From the NCBI GenBank assembly GCA_030549335.1, contig CM060194.1:38457171-38521170 (forward strand): a stretch of 64,000 nt of DNA, in the 5' to 3' direction. Below are positions 34,650-46,610 of this stretch, piece after piece; the stretch's first letter is position 1, and every line of letters starts with the position of its first letter. A program made the translations under genes and the position numbers. The notes under the pieces are model-generated. The model was not told the origin of the DNA, searched no databases, and saw only the letters and a program-made list of their open reading frames with translations. This stretch comes from Pontederia crassipes (lineage: Eukaryota; Streptophyta; Magnoliopsida; Commelinales; Pontederiaceae).

Positions 34650-35130
34650 GTTGCCTTCTCTTTTCTCTCTTTTCATTTCCCTGAGTAATTTAAACGTTTA
34701 CGAAAAGAAGGAGAGATGGATCGCACGAACATAAAAGAACACGAAGACTTACGAGGTTCGTCCTAAATCGGGTTATGTCCTCAGAAAGTGGCGGCTCTCT
34801 TTGCTATGAAATAATGATGATTACAAGGATGAATGTCTGTATGGACTTCTAAAAAGTTTATATAGGCACTTTCTTTAACAGATGTTAGAAATTACAGATC
34901 AAGATTCTGAATTAATCTTCAAAATAAGATATCTATCTCGTGATAAGAAAATAAATCTAATCCGAATCACATACAGAATACTTCTAAAAATTTTCGCTCA
35001 GTGACTTCGCCCCCTTGCAACCCCCAGGGAAATTCCCCCCTTGATCCCCCACAGACTAGCCGATCGAGCAACGACCCCCTAAAAAAATTCTTCTAAAGTT
35101 AGGTTTAGATTTAAGGCATTATTAATAGCT
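34650..35130 (-). repeat. Copia-like solo LTR related to copia B LTR
   Basis: The block GATTACAAGGATGAATG...GTTTATATAGGCACTTTCTTTAACAGATGTTAGAAATTACAGATC...CTGAATTAATC and the end TTAAGGCATTATTAATA parallel the 20743-21041 LTR. No neighbouring copia coding, primer-binding site or clear TSD is present. The boundaries are estimates from this homology. Confidence 0.5.
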
Positions 35131-35684
35131 TCAACCAAGGGCATCAGCATTTTTGTGTCCTAGTTCCATTCTTGGTGCTTGACATTCTCTGTATAGAGTT
35201 ATTATGATGACAGAACTCCAGTTTTTTTTAGCTCCTACCTTAAATATCTTGGCAAAGTTGTCATTCAAGTGATGTCTTAAGCTTAATTGCAGATTATGTT
35301 CTATGTATATTCTTACTCTTGGCAACTACAAAGTTGTGCTCGACGCTAATTGCGAGTTGACTATTGGCCACTTTGTTTCCTAGGGTGGGTGGAGCTTCTT
35401 TTCCATTTCCCCTCCTGAGTCTAAAGTGTAAAGTTCAAGCAGGCGCACATTAGTTACTTGAAATTATTAGAAGAAACAACAAACGTATCGAGCATTACAT
35501 GGTAGTGAAGGGATTGATGATAGATGTCCAATAGCAAGGAATCAGATAATGTGCAAAGTGAAGTTATAGCGAGTCTGATCCCAGATAATGTGCAAAGTGC
35601 AGTTATAGCGAGTCTGATCTAGTGTTCGTGTAAAGAATTTAGTTAAAGATTCTTCACAATCCATCGCTGTCTGCTCTTGGATCT
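35131..35684. other. Unassigned DNA with 39-bp tandem repeat
   Basis: No coding. A 39-bp unit (CAGATAATGTGCAAAGTG..) occurs at 35543-35581 and again at 35582-35620 with one or two changes. 35165-35228 resembles the PMT 3' flank at 6238-6300. Confidence 0.6.
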
Positions 35685-35693
35685 ATTTATTAT

Positions 35694-36539
35694 GGGTTAT
35701 TTCCTTTTACCACCTGTAAACTAGTGTGAATTACTACATTTAATCTCAAACTACGAACTTCATTTTTTGAGTACTTAAATTATCGCGATTTTTTCTAATT
35801 TGGTCCTTCCGTCCAATTCCGTCGACTTATATGTTATTTTTCATTTTTCGCATTTATGAAATATCCATTATACCCTTGTGTCAATCCATTTTTACATAAT
35901 AAATATAAAAATAATAAAAAAAAGAAAAAACAACCCCTTCTCTCTTTTTCGACGCCGGGAAAAGGGAGGGGGGGTCGCCGCCCCCCTCTGTGTCGTCGTC
36001 GACGAGCCGCCCCCTCTCACTGGCATCGGAAAGAAAGAGGTCGGGGGTCGCCGCGCCCGTCAACGACAACAGAGAGGGGGGGGGGGGGGGGGGGGGGGGC
36101 AACCCCCCCAACCCCCCCCCCCCCCCCCCCCCCCGCCCCCTCTCTCCTGCACCGGGAAAGAAAGAGGTGGGGGGGGGGGGGGGGGGTTGCCGCGCCCCCT
36201 CTACGTCGACGTCGATGTCGATGACACAGGGGGGTCGCCAACTCCCTTGTGTCGTCGACATCGACGGCGACGCAGAGGGAGATGGCGACCCCATCTATTT
36301 TTTTAATTATTTTTATATTTATTATTATATTGTTTATGTAAAAGTGGACTAACGCAAGGGTATAATGGATATTTCATAAATACAAAAAAATAAAAAGTAA
36401 TGGAGAAGTCGATAGAATTAGATGGAAGGATCAAACTGGAAAAATGATGATAGTTTAGATACCTAAAAAATGAAGTTCGTAGTTTGACATTAAATGTGAT
36501 AATTCGTGATAGTTTAGATGTGATAAGAGGAAATAACCA
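35694..36539. mobile_element. Long-TIR non-autonomous element (MULE-like), 846 bp, GC-rich core
   Basis: A perfect 9-bp target duplication, ATTTATTAT, lies at 35685-35693 and 36540-36548. The ends are inverted repeats of about 180 bp: the left GGGTTATTTCCTTTTACC pairs with the reverse complement of the right, TGGTTATTTCCTCTTATC. Pairing continues through AAACTACGAACTTCATTTTTT and ATGAAATATCCATTATACCCTTG. The core (35940-36300) is GC-rich, with long G and C runs, and opens frames in all directions rich in Gly, Pro and Arg. No transposase is present. It has the same architecture as the element at 2956-3688 but different termini. Confidence 0.85.
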
Positions 36540-36548
36540 ATTTATTAT

Positions 36549-38299
36549 TCCATGCAAGTACATGGAGACGGACTCAACTCGGTGGAGGAATTCAAGAGAG
36601 AGTTATCGCCGACCGCATATATATATATATCAGCATCATCAATTCTTTCGGCGCCTCTGAAATGCAACGGGCACTTGAAACCTTCCAAGTGCCCATCTGA
36701 GATTCCTTTTAATCTTCAATCGAATCTTCAACTTGTTCTTCTTAAACTTTTTAACATTGTTTGACTGTTGCTTGAATTTTGAACTAATTAGTCAAAGATT
36801 TATATATATGACATTGGGTGTGAAATATGATCCTTCCCATCAAATTTAACTACCCACCTGGTAAGGTTAAATCTAAACTTGTCTAGTTGGTTCAAATTCT
36901 AACGAGTTGGCAAGCCCTATTGATAGTGTTTTTCGTTAGAAGTTGTCCAAATTCTATCAATCATAAAATGAACTAAATGATCATCTAATGTCAAAGTTCA
37001 AGAACTTCCGAGTTCTTGTTGCAAGCAAGAACTACACTTTTTTTTTTTTGCTTTTTTTTAACTTTCAATTATTTTTTTAATGTATATATAGTTATTTATT
37101 TATATATTATCATTCACCTTATAAAATATATTATTTCATTTAATATTAAACAATTATTTTATTAATTATTTATTATACTTTAATTAAAATTATCAATTGT
37201 TTTTAGAAAAAATATACATGATATTTTTTCTATTTTAAATAAATACATAATATTTTTATTTACTATAATTTTATACCTCATAAAATAAAAATTATGTTCT
37301 TTATGATAATTATAATATTAATAACATGTAAAAAAATAATAATAATTAATTGTAATATAATACAACAAAACTTATTTTTTTAATAAATTTTAAATTAACA
37401 ATGACATATAATATTTTTTATATTATACTTATTTTAAATAAAGACATAATATTTTAATTTACTATAATTTTATACCTCAAAAAATAATAAATTATATTTT
37501 TAGTTCTTACTTTTTATCTAAACAACTACTAAAATTTATTTATTAAATCAACTTTTCAAATTTTCATCATTATATTTTCATCCAAATATTAAACATAAAC
37601 TTTTCTATCGTCTAGTTTTTGAAAACTAACGAGAACTAAAAATTCTCATACAAACATAGCCATTAAGTATTACTTATTTAGAATTTTAAAATGTTTTTAA
37701 TGTACTTTCATATTTTCCTTCTTTTCTTTTCTTTTTTCTAATAATGTGTTGAATATAAAACATCATTAATAATTTATTCCTTCATATGTCATTTTTTTGC
37801 ACAAAATCTATAATAATTTTTAACAGATGGAGCCGAACCGGTGGGCATGGCCTATTAAACATATTGCTTGACTTAGAATTTTGAAATGCTTTTAATTACT
37901 CTTTCATTTTTTTCTATAATTTTATTTACCTAGAGTTTTAACTTTTTTTCATTATATTAGCAAAAATAATATACTAAAATATAAAATATCATTAATTGTT
38001 TACTTCATCTGTCATTTATTCACACAAATATTAAAATAATTTTTGTCTTTCCTTTAAGTTATTTTCACTTTACCATTTTTTTAATTTTTTCTCTCACTAC
38101 AATGATAAAACAAATCACATTAAAAAATCATCAAACATTTATATTTTACTATTAATGATGTTATATATTAGTTAGTTAATTTATTTATTATATATATATA
38201 CACCTTAAAAAACTAATTACTATAATTAAAATATTACTGCTCTTAACCTAGAAACTGAGATCAGCTGGGACAAATTATCACATTGAGCTGACCGATCGA
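36549..38299. other. AT-rich intergenic DNA, no gene seen
   Basis: No coding similarity. An inverted-orientation copy of a dispersed repeat seen at 2840-2900 lies near 36975-37045 (both contain a poly-A/T tract next to AAGAACT..GTTCTTG). The rest is low-complexity A/T, including TA repeats at 36620 and 38190. Confidence 0.5.
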
Positions 38300-38915
38300 G
38301 TTCTCCGGTTCAATGAACACGACTAGGCGCAGGATGGGGCCGGGACAGAAGTGAGTGAGAGAGAGGGAGTGTGTGCGTGATTAATTGAGTCATGAGCAAA
38401 AGGTGATGGTTGGCCCGGGCGGCCAATCTCTGTGTTAAAGCGAAGGTGTCTAGAGATGTCAGTGTCGGCGAACGAGTCGACACCGAGTCAAAGGCCCGAG
38501 CCAGGGCCCCTCCCTCCACCGTCGTCATGTGGACTTCATCCCCGGAATTCCCGCCCGACCTCACGTTCGACTTCGGACCCCATCTCTCTCTCTCTCTGGT
38601 TTTTGCCATCGCGCGCTGCTGCTGCCGTCGTACAAGGCCTTCAATTATGGCAAAAAAGAGGAAACCCCACGCCATCCTTCTCGTGATCTTTACCACTGTT
38701 GTTACGTCGTCCTCCGCCTTCTCCCTCCCTCCCTCTTCTTCCTCATTATATTCTTCGTCTCCCCGCCAAATATTCTTCTTCTTCTCCACCTCCTCATCCT
38801 CCCCCGCCTTCCTTCTTAATTTTTTTTCTTCCCCCCACACGAATTATTGGCTCGCATTTAATTGGGACAACGCCTGCAGCCAGCGTTCAAAAAATAGGAT
38901 CCTCTCGGCGTAGTT
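38300..38915. other. GC-rich island, possible promoter/5' UTR or unknown exon
   Basis: A sharp composition change within AT-rich DNA. Open frames exist on both strands (38410-38913 +, 38310-38840 -), but their Ser/Pro- and Arg-rich content follows CT- and GA-repeats and matches no family I recognise. CT-dinucleotide tracts at 38584-38601 and TC-rich stretches at 38720-38830 are typical of plant 5' regions. It lies 4.9 kb downstream of the ALOG gene, so it could belong to a separate transcript. Confidence 0.35.
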
Positions 38916-38966
38916 TAATTGATTGATACCCGTCCCTTGGCTTCAAAATCAATATGCTCCGTTCAT

Positions 38967-38999
<33 letters not shown>

Positions 39000-39004
39000 T
39001 AACC

Positions 39005-39126
39005 CTATTTAGAGAGGCAATGCAATCTTGTGAGGTCTTAGAAAATCTTCTTTTGGATATATATATAAGATTTTGTAAGACCTCACAAGATTGCATTGCA
39101 CAAGATTGCATTGCCTCTCTAAATAG
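39005..39126. repeat. Short near-perfect hairpin (inverted repeat)
   Basis: The left arm, 39005-39049 (CTATTTAGAGAGGCAATGCA...), is almost perfectly complementary to the right arm, 39067-39126, across a 17-base AT loop. The right arm contains a 15-bp duplication (ACAAGATTGCATTGC), which would bulge out. About 42 of 45 stem positions pair. It is preceded by a (TA)n run at 38968-38992. It could be a MITE or the precursor of a young small RNA. Confidence 0.75.
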
Positions 39127-41969
39127 AATTATTTTTTTATCCCATTTATTATCTCGATCTCAACTCGTAGATAACGGCCACATACAGTGATTGTATCAGC
39201 ATTTTTATCACTGAGCTCGAATCTGGGTCTTCTTTATAATAAAAATATTTGAAGACAAAATGTGATATACTAGTATACAGAACTTTATAATCAGGTTTAA
39301 TTTACACAATTTTGGCTAACGACATTGCATGCTTTGATGTTAATTGTTTTGAACACCTGTGCTTATTAGATAATGATAGAGAAAGATGTATGGATCTTTT
39401 GTATGATTATGCAAGAATTATAATTAATTTCTATTGCTGGATTTTTATATATAAATATTTATGACATTGTTTCCATGAATATTTCTGTGTTATTCACTCT
39501 GAACTATATATATCATGTTAAAATTTCGTGTTGATTCAACTGAAAAAACACTGTTTTGTTCTTCTTCTTCCTTTACTTAATTATTATTATATTTATTTCT
39601 CGATCTATTATTCTTAATTAATATTCGTTATAATTATTATATATATAATAAAATTTCTTCTTTGAGTTCATGAAGGATAATTACAAATTATTCTCCTGTT
39701 GCGAGCCAAATCACATGTATGTACATGTGGCTCGATATGTCCCGCTTGCATGACTACCATCTGTTGCCTGTCGTCATGTAATATTATACATTCCGACTCA
39801 TTCCGACTCATGTAACATTATAGAGAGAGGGAAAGAGAGAGAATAATTTGACTGTGTAATGTTTTTTTTTCGATCGGAAGTTTGACAGTGCCAATTCCCG
39901 TGTTTCGATATGCACTTCGTATAGAAGAAAAGTTGTTTGTCTTGCATCTACCCCCAAAAGAATACTTTCCAAGAAATACCAATGTTTTAAAAGGAAATAT
40001 TTTCTTGGTTGAAAAGCTGGACAATTAGAATTAGCTCTAACTATTTAACTTTTTAAATGTAATTAAAGGCCCAATTTCTTTTGGGATAGAAAAATATTAG
40101 TAAGCAGATCTGTTTTTTTTAATAATTAAACTCGAGGAATGTAACTAAATATAATCGACTTTTGTTCAGATAAATAACAAAAGAATAAATCAGCTAGTTC
40201 ACCTTGAATTTGACACCTATTAGCAATATATGATTATTACATATTTCCTATCCAATTCAATATTTCTTGATCGATCAATAATAGAAAAGGAAACAATCAT
40301 ATAAACAAACCCTTTTACCCTACATCTCAATCATGCATGCCCATATATATTATATTCGCATTGATACGTGGAAATTCCTAGCTAGCTAGCTATATGTTGA
40401 ATTATTAATAACTGTACCAACTACTTACATATATTGAATTCACAACTGCAAAAATTGTGCATTATTACTGCGCTGCATTTAGCCATGTTGATCACATAAC
40501 CTACTCTGATCAGGTACATATTACTTCATCAAGATATTAACATGAATAATAACAGATATATACCCATGGAACTAATGTTGATATATGTTAATGAGCGTTA
40601 ACCTCAACCAGTGCTAGGTTGGATGATGCAACTCCATTACTTTCTTAGTACGAAAAGGTAAAACATCAAAAACATTCCCTCCTTTCTTTTCGGTAAAAAG
40701 AAAAGAAATCATTCTTTTTCTTAACCTATACAAGTTCGAATTAAAAAAAAGGTAAAAAAATGAGTGTATTGTATAGAATGATAAGTTGATCAATCTATTA
40801 TATAAATGCGATTTTTTTTATGCACTATGAGATGACCAAGAAAACTCTCGCTCTTTTAACCGGCAAATAACCAAGAGATGCCCCTCGAGTTATAAAAAAG
40901 CAAAGAGGGGAATAATTATTGTACCTACTGATGATCCATCAACCAGGAAGGACGGCGAGGCAGCAAGCCAATTGATATTATATAAGCTACTTATATATGT
41001 TACATCACATCGTTCAGGCAAAAGCCTTATATGCCGGTTGGCCATCTTTTTAGCTTAACTATGGATATATGAAGAGCGTAAATTATATCTTACACGGAAG
41101 ATAAGAATAGCAAGTAGAAAAGGGTCAAACGAAGAACACTTGATATTAACAAATCCATATATGGTGGCCAACTTTTATATTATTAAATCTGGTTAATTTA
41201 GTTGGAACAAGACAGCCGTGAAGTCCTTAGAAATATATTAGTTTCACATGCAGTTTGAATTTTTTTTAGTGACGAAATTAGTAAAACGAATTAAAGGGAA
41301 ACGTGAGATTAAAAAAGAAGCAACTAGGATGACCAACCAACGGAGGAATAATGCTGCATGTATATATGCATGATAAAATAATGGATTCCCCCCTTATTAA
41401 GAACTGATTCTTCATATAGAAAAATACAAAAGTTGATAATATATATTCCGTACATTTCCGACTATTGATGCAACCAGAAAAAAAAAGGAGCACAAGGATT
41501 CTTGATGCAACAAGTTATTTTTCCCTCCTAATTAAAGCAGTAGGAACACATATTATTATTGTTGATTAGTTATTTGTGAATTCAATCTCTTCCTACTTAT
41601 GTCATATCCGGAGTTAATTCAAGGTCTTGATTGCTTTTATTAAGAACAAGGGCGATTCCTTTCAATAACATAACAATTCTTAGATATTCTAACGTTAATA
41701 TGTATGATATATGTCATAAAAAATATTTCTGTTTTCTGGTCAACGGTCAGCTATGAGAAATATCTCATATAATGTTATTTTGAGCGTGCGTGCAGTTTGG
41801 GGCTGTGGGAATTATACTTGATGCAAGAATGACGTCATATGGATGGAGCCATGCCAAGAACAAGACTATTTCAAGTATATATTCCTTTCAGGAGCGGGTC
41901 TACGTAATAATTTTGGCCTGGTGAAGATCTGGACAAGACTACACCAGACCTCTCTCTCTCTCCTCCCCT

Positions 41970-42000
<31 letters not shown>

Positions 42001-43811
42001 CCCTCTATCACACACACACAATTAACAGGACACATGAACATGCACCAAATTCGCCATCCTCCTCCCTCACATACGTACCCCACAAATTAGATAGGAGCGG
42101 AGGGAGAGAACATAAGCATTCGCACACAGAAAAAAGAACTAAAAGCCACGGGGGAAAAGAGGCCTTCGCCTTCGTGCATCCAGTTGCCAGCAGAATTCGG
42201 ACTAAAGAAAGATATGGAGGGCCATGAAGATAAAAGAAGTGATTCACATAGCTTTTGGTTGAGGTCATTCATAAGCATATGCTTGTGGTGCAGAAGCACT
42301 CGCCCTCCGTGTGCGCAAGAGAGAGTGAGAGAGGGAAGACAAGTCTACTGTTATCCCTGTGACTAATCACTGTAGCAAGGAGACCCACCATCCACATATA
42401 TACATATAAGACTATAAGAGTGCTGAGAGAAAGTAGCCAAAAGAGGCTAAGTGTGACATTACCAACAGGCTGCGATCTGTACTAAAAGTAAATGAAGCGC
42501 TGGATCATGAGCTGAGGCTACCAAAACTAAGAAACATACGGGCAACTCAAGTACTCCACCATGAACTAAGAAAGCATATGAGCAACTCAAATAAAACATG
42601 AAAGAAAAATATGAGAGAGGAGAGAGAGAGAGAGAGGGAGGAATCCAAAGGTGAAAGAGGGGGAGGGAGAGAGAAGTGCACGTGCGTCTGAGCCAGGTAG
42701 CGCACGTGTTTGATTTTGGAAGCCCAGGGATTTGAATAAGAACCCACACAGCAGGCCAATAGATCTCTCCGGGGACCAGTCTGCGATTTTGCCACTAAAA
42801 AAGGAACTGTGCCCTTATAATTAGCTGAGTAAACTAAAAAACCCTGATCATATGTGCATTCTTTTTAGTTTCACTGCAAACAGGACGAGGAAGACATACA
42901 ACGGGTCATCCGGATGAATTGTTGATTGGGTTCCTGACGATTAAAAAAGCATGATTGGTGACTAATTGCATTCATGGACTTACAATTGTAGTATATTCAT
43001 ATAGAAAAGATACAGGTAGAACTCATGGTTAAAATGATGATAAATAACAAAAATATGTTCAAGTAGCTGGAATGGAAGGATGGCACTGAGCAACCATCAG
43101 CGTATAATGTGGTGAAACAGACAGAACTCTCAGAAGGAGGAACAAGTTGGGATCATAAGACTAGAAACAACTTGGATACTTGTTTCAGCTTGCTGAACAA
43201 GGGCCCGAACATCCCAGAAGACGTAAAAGGCTGCATATAAAAATCAATCACCGTAGCATATATTGCAGTTACTGATCATGAATGTGTCTGCAAATTGTTC
43301 AAAAAAATAAATAAAATAAATGCAATTATGTAAGTGAAAGCAAAGATCGTGGGAATATAGTTTTTCCCCCCTCTTTTTTTTTCCTAGAAACAGCTAAAAC
43401 ATGACAAATATTTGCTCCTGAGTCAAATACAAGCATTTCCAACTTCCAAGCTCCAAATGAAGCTACTACAGTGAATGTAGCTGAACCTTCTCATAGTCGA
43501 GCTAGATAAATTAAAGAGAAACAAAATCGGGAATCTATCCGATCGAAATGACATGATCTATAAAATTCAACCTCAGCTAACTAAATCATGTGTGCATAGT
43601 AATTCTGGTCGTCACGTTTGGAAATCTAAAGAAGCTAAGAGATCTATGTCAAAAGATCGAACTTAAAGAACTTTCTCATCAAACATAATAATTGAGAAAT
43701 CACAGCTCCACTACCAAAATTACGGCAGACCTCTCATCAACTACTAACCAAATGATGGCGCAAGAAATCCACATGAAAGGAAGGATTAACGAAACAAGGA
43801 AAGCGTTGTAC
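39127..43811. other. Intergenic DNA downstream of ALOG gene, no gene seen
   Basis: AT-rich without recognisable coding. It contains a C homopolymer of about 28 bases at 41970-41997 next to CT and CA repeats, and a GA-rich tract at 42610-42675. The frames around 42008-42800 on the - strand are composition-driven. The 3' UTR of the ALOG gene lies at its right end. Confidence 0.5.
41940..42022. repeat. CT / poly-C / CA simple repeat
   Basis: Runs of CT, then about 28 consecutive C, then CT and CACACACA. The length is likely variable and hard to assemble. Confidence 0.9.
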
Positions 43812-44429
43812 TCAGGTAGCGCCATATCCTCCTCCGGCGGCCACTGAACCGCTGGAACTGCCACCACTCACGGCAGGGGTGGACGAAGAGGGCTCCCCGT
43901 CGCCACGGCCGGGCTGCGGCTGCTGGAGCGGCCTCTTCCGCTTCTTCTTCTCATACGGGATGCCCCGGGCCTTGGCCTGGCTCTCGCGGACCTCGCGGAG
44001 GTAGATGCGGACGGCGCGTGCCGCGAAAGGGTTGGCCTCGGGCTTCCCTCCGGACTCCTCGAAGGCGGCTCGCAAGCGGCCGATGAGGGCGTCCAGAGAC
44101 CCCCATGCTTGCTTCAGCGGGCACGCGCAGGGCGCGGGTGGGTTCGGGTGGCCGTAGTAGTCGCACCCGTTCAGGTGCACCTTGGTCTTCCCGAACTGGT
44201 CGAGGTACTTGAGGAACTCGATGACATGAGCGCCGCTGCACCGGGCGAGCGCCAACGGAGGCTTGTGGTTGCGCAGGTACTGCAAGAAGGTGTTCCAGTC
44301 CCGGCGCTTCTGCGACTCGTAACGGCTCGGCGGGGTCGAGGCCGACGGCGGAGGCGGGTGCGGGGCGTCGCCTGAACCGCTGCCGGAGGCCTCGACAGAC
44401 GCGGACGGGCCGGCACCCGCCGATTCCAT
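43812..44429 (-). CDS. ALOG domain protein (LSH family, LIGHT-DEPENDENT SHORT HYPOCOTYLS-like)
   Basis: Single-exon frame of 205 residues with a TGA stop. A Ser/Gly/Pro-rich N-terminus (about 1-34) is followed by the ALOG domain (about 35-160). It starts [20 protein letters not shown], continues with [22 protein letters not shown], the zinc-ribbon-like insert [36 protein letters not shown] and [28 protein letters not shown], and ends with the nuclear localisation signal EKKKRKRP. The domain derives from tyrosine-recombinase N-termini and binds DNA. Relatives include Arabidopsis LSH1-10, rice G1/TAWAWA1 and tomato TMF, which act in the nucleus on meristem and organ-boundary development (family knowledge). 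The ATG at 44429 gives the conserved start context and no upstream in-frame extension is needed. The gene is far richer in G+C than its flanks, especially at codon position 3. It appears intact and functional. The exact subgroup is unclear. Confidence 0.95.
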   Translation of the reverse strand: MESAGAGPSASVEASGSGSGDAPHPPPPSASTPPSRYESQKRRDWNTFLQYLRNHKPPLALARCSGAHVIEFLKYLDQFGKTKVHLNGCDYYGHPNPPAPCACPLKQAWGSLDALIGRLRAAFEESGGKPEANPFAARAVRIYLREVRESQAKARGIPYEKKKRKRPLQQPQPGRGDGEPSSSTPAVSGGSSSGSVAAGGGYGAT

Positions 44430-44530
44430 GCAAGAGGTGTTGCAACCTGCTTATTTGGCGGAAGGACTTCGGTTCACCCTGCACCAAGTATAATTTGCTC
44501 AATTTTTTATATATTTTTTTCCCTGTTCCT
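44430..44530 (-). promoter_or_regulatory. Probable core promoter/5' UTR of ALOG gene
   Basis: On the - strand AATATATAAAAAATT lies at about 44503-44517, some 80 bases upstream of the ATG, and could be a TATA box. TATACTTGGTGCAG at about 44480-44493 could instead be a 3' splice site of a 5' UTR intron. The sequence alone does not decide between the two. Confidence 0.35.
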
Positions 44531-45127
44531 TTGTGTCGATAGGTGGAAGAAAAGGAGATAGACAGGAAGGATCAAGGAGAGAGAAATGGGGAGGAGAGGA
44601 GGGAGATGGATAGGAGTAGGGTTGAACGTTAAAAGGGTAATTGGATGGAGAAAGCCGGAGAGAAGAGAAGGGAGGCGACGCGAGGTGGGGGAGGAGTTCA
44701 CGTGGTGGCCCCGGGGATACTTGGGACGTCAATTTGGAACACTCTCTCTCCTCCCAGCCCTCAGTGAAGAGAGGAGAGGATGAGGAGAGTTGCAAACAAG
44801 ATGAAGGACTGTGAGGTGGGTCATGAGATCTACTGTGCATGAATTTTTCAAGTACATGTGTATGGGATGGTGAAAGTCCGTAGTTGGCATTGGCGTAATA
44901 TATAACATACGGATAGGGAAGAATTGGAGGTGCGACCATCTATGTGTCTTCTGGTATTTCTTTTAACTTTTTCCTATCTAGCAATTAATAACATGAAAAT
45001 TTACTATCTGTATTTTGGTAATCTGTATTTTTAACTTCTTCTAGGGCACCGATTTTTGCTGAGCTGACTTGGCCCAACCTGGGCTCGGCTCAAATTGTGC
45101 CGAGTTACCCCGGGAAAGCTAAAAACA
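44531..45127. other. Upstream region of ALOG gene, CT/GA-rich
   Basis: Pyrimidine-rich on the - strand. The open frame 44499-44939 (-) is Ser/Pro-rich and repetitive and is probably not coding. It ends where the degenerate CACTA terminus starts, about 700 bp upstream of the ALOG start codon. Confidence 0.45.
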
Positions 45128-45832
45128 TAATACAAGAAAATTGTTCATTAGAGACGCTAGTGACTCATCTCAAAGGCGGCGCTAATGACACTAGCTGACA
45201 CATTAGAGTCGTTGTACCAATGGACACAAGTGGTTTGTCGCTAATAGCATCGCCATCGCGCCCAAGGAATCTCAACGCTATTACCGTCAACAATCGACAC
45301 CAATGAGACACTATAGTATCACCGTTGTCCGATTGCAGGAACCGATTTAGCTCCCAAAATTTGAAGCTAAAACAACGTTAAAAGATGCAACACAAAAGTG
45401 ACACTTTGCTGGCGCTAAATCCCATTAATGACGCTAAAATGACGATAAATCAATGCCAAGTTGTGACGCGACGTCAACGCTAGTTTGACGCTACTTTGAG
45501 ACATTGAAGGACACTAATGGTGTGCAGAATTACAACTTTAGCGTCACCACTTCGACGCTAATGTGACGCTATTCTCGATATTTATGTCACTAATCCGATG
45601 CTGATGAGACACTATTCTAGATATTTCTCCACCCCAGCAACTTCATTTCTTCCATTTCCCTCCCATACAATTTACAATGTATATACATATGCATTCAACA
45701 CATTCATAACAATATAAATTGAAGTACAATTCTTCAAAGTAACAAGATTATCACAAAGTCATGATATAAAATAAATAGTATCACCATCTAAAATTACAAA
45801 ATTAATTCATATTCAAAGTTAAAAAATATCTA

Positions 45833-46610
45833 TCATCCTACATCACGATCATGTTCCACATTATTCCTGCCATTTGACGATGACGCACTCGGACCTTGGC
45901 CTCGTGGAGTCTGGGTATGTGGCTGAAGGAGGCTCTGAATCTTCTGCAAAATTGGAGCCAAATGCTCCGAAATCAATCCTAATGACAAAGAAGGACCGCA
46001 TGTATATCCTCTGCTCCTCATAGGAATCGTTGTTTCTAAGCCCCTCAGGAATCCTCCTCGCATCGTGCCGACCACCTCCTCCCAAACAACAACATCTCCT
46101 CCAAAGTAGATAAATTATATAAAATCATATAAAGTACTATATAACAGTAAAAATATTAATAATTTTTTAGATACTTTACTTGGTGACTGAATACTAGAAT
46201 CTCCTTACTGTTCGTCCATTTTTTCATCGCACGCTTCCAAAAAAATTTAAATATTCTACATTTGAGAAATATTTTACACTAATGTGAACAAACAAATAAA
46301 TACGTGATGAAACATACTAAAACATGACAAGCAGTGGGCGTGACCATGTCATTTTTACTCTTGTGCGTGGCCTCGTAGATTGCGTGAAAATCAATGGTAC
46401 CACTTTCTTTTTCCTCCCACAACGAAATTTTAAAATTTTCCAAATAAGTGAATATAAGATAAAAATTTGATTAGTGACTTTTTGTATATATATTATCATG
46501 CACCATCGATGCTTGTCAAATCGAATCGACCCGCCTGTATGGATGTGAGCATCGGGCTTCGAAAGTCTATTCAATTTTTCATACTTTCTCTGCCAATTTT
46601 CATCCATCAT
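45833..46610 (-). pseudogene. CACTA 3 ORF2 (Transposase_24-like)
   Basis: Right to left: YEKLNRLSKPDAHIHTGGSIRF (46500-46590), then in another frame EEKESGTIDFHAIYEATHKSKNDMVTPTACHVL (46320-46420), then EVVGTMRGGFLRGLETTIPMRSRGYTCGPSLSLG...LAPILQKIQSLL (45833-46090). Each block has a homologue in ORF2 of CACTA 1. The gaps between blocks have the length and AT content of introns, so the copy may be spliced rather than frameshifted. Only 46.1-46.3 kb clearly looks intronic. Confidence 0.7.

Noticed and set aside
35856..36352. Several overlapping long frames rich in Gly, Pro and Arg
   Set aside because: All arise from G and C homopolymers in the core of the foldback element. Frames are open in five directions at once.
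38310..38840. 176-residue frame on the - strand
   Set aside because: No family similarity, Glu/Arg- and Ser-rich from GA/CT repeats, with a competing + strand frame of similar length.
43951..44502. 183-residue frame overlapping the ALOG gene
   Set aside because: Shadow of the GC-rich ALOG coding sequence in another frame. The ALOG frame has clear domain conservation.
44499..44939. 146-residue frame upstream of the ALOG gene
   Set aside because: Ser/Pro-rich translation of CT-rich promoter DNA with no recognisable domain.
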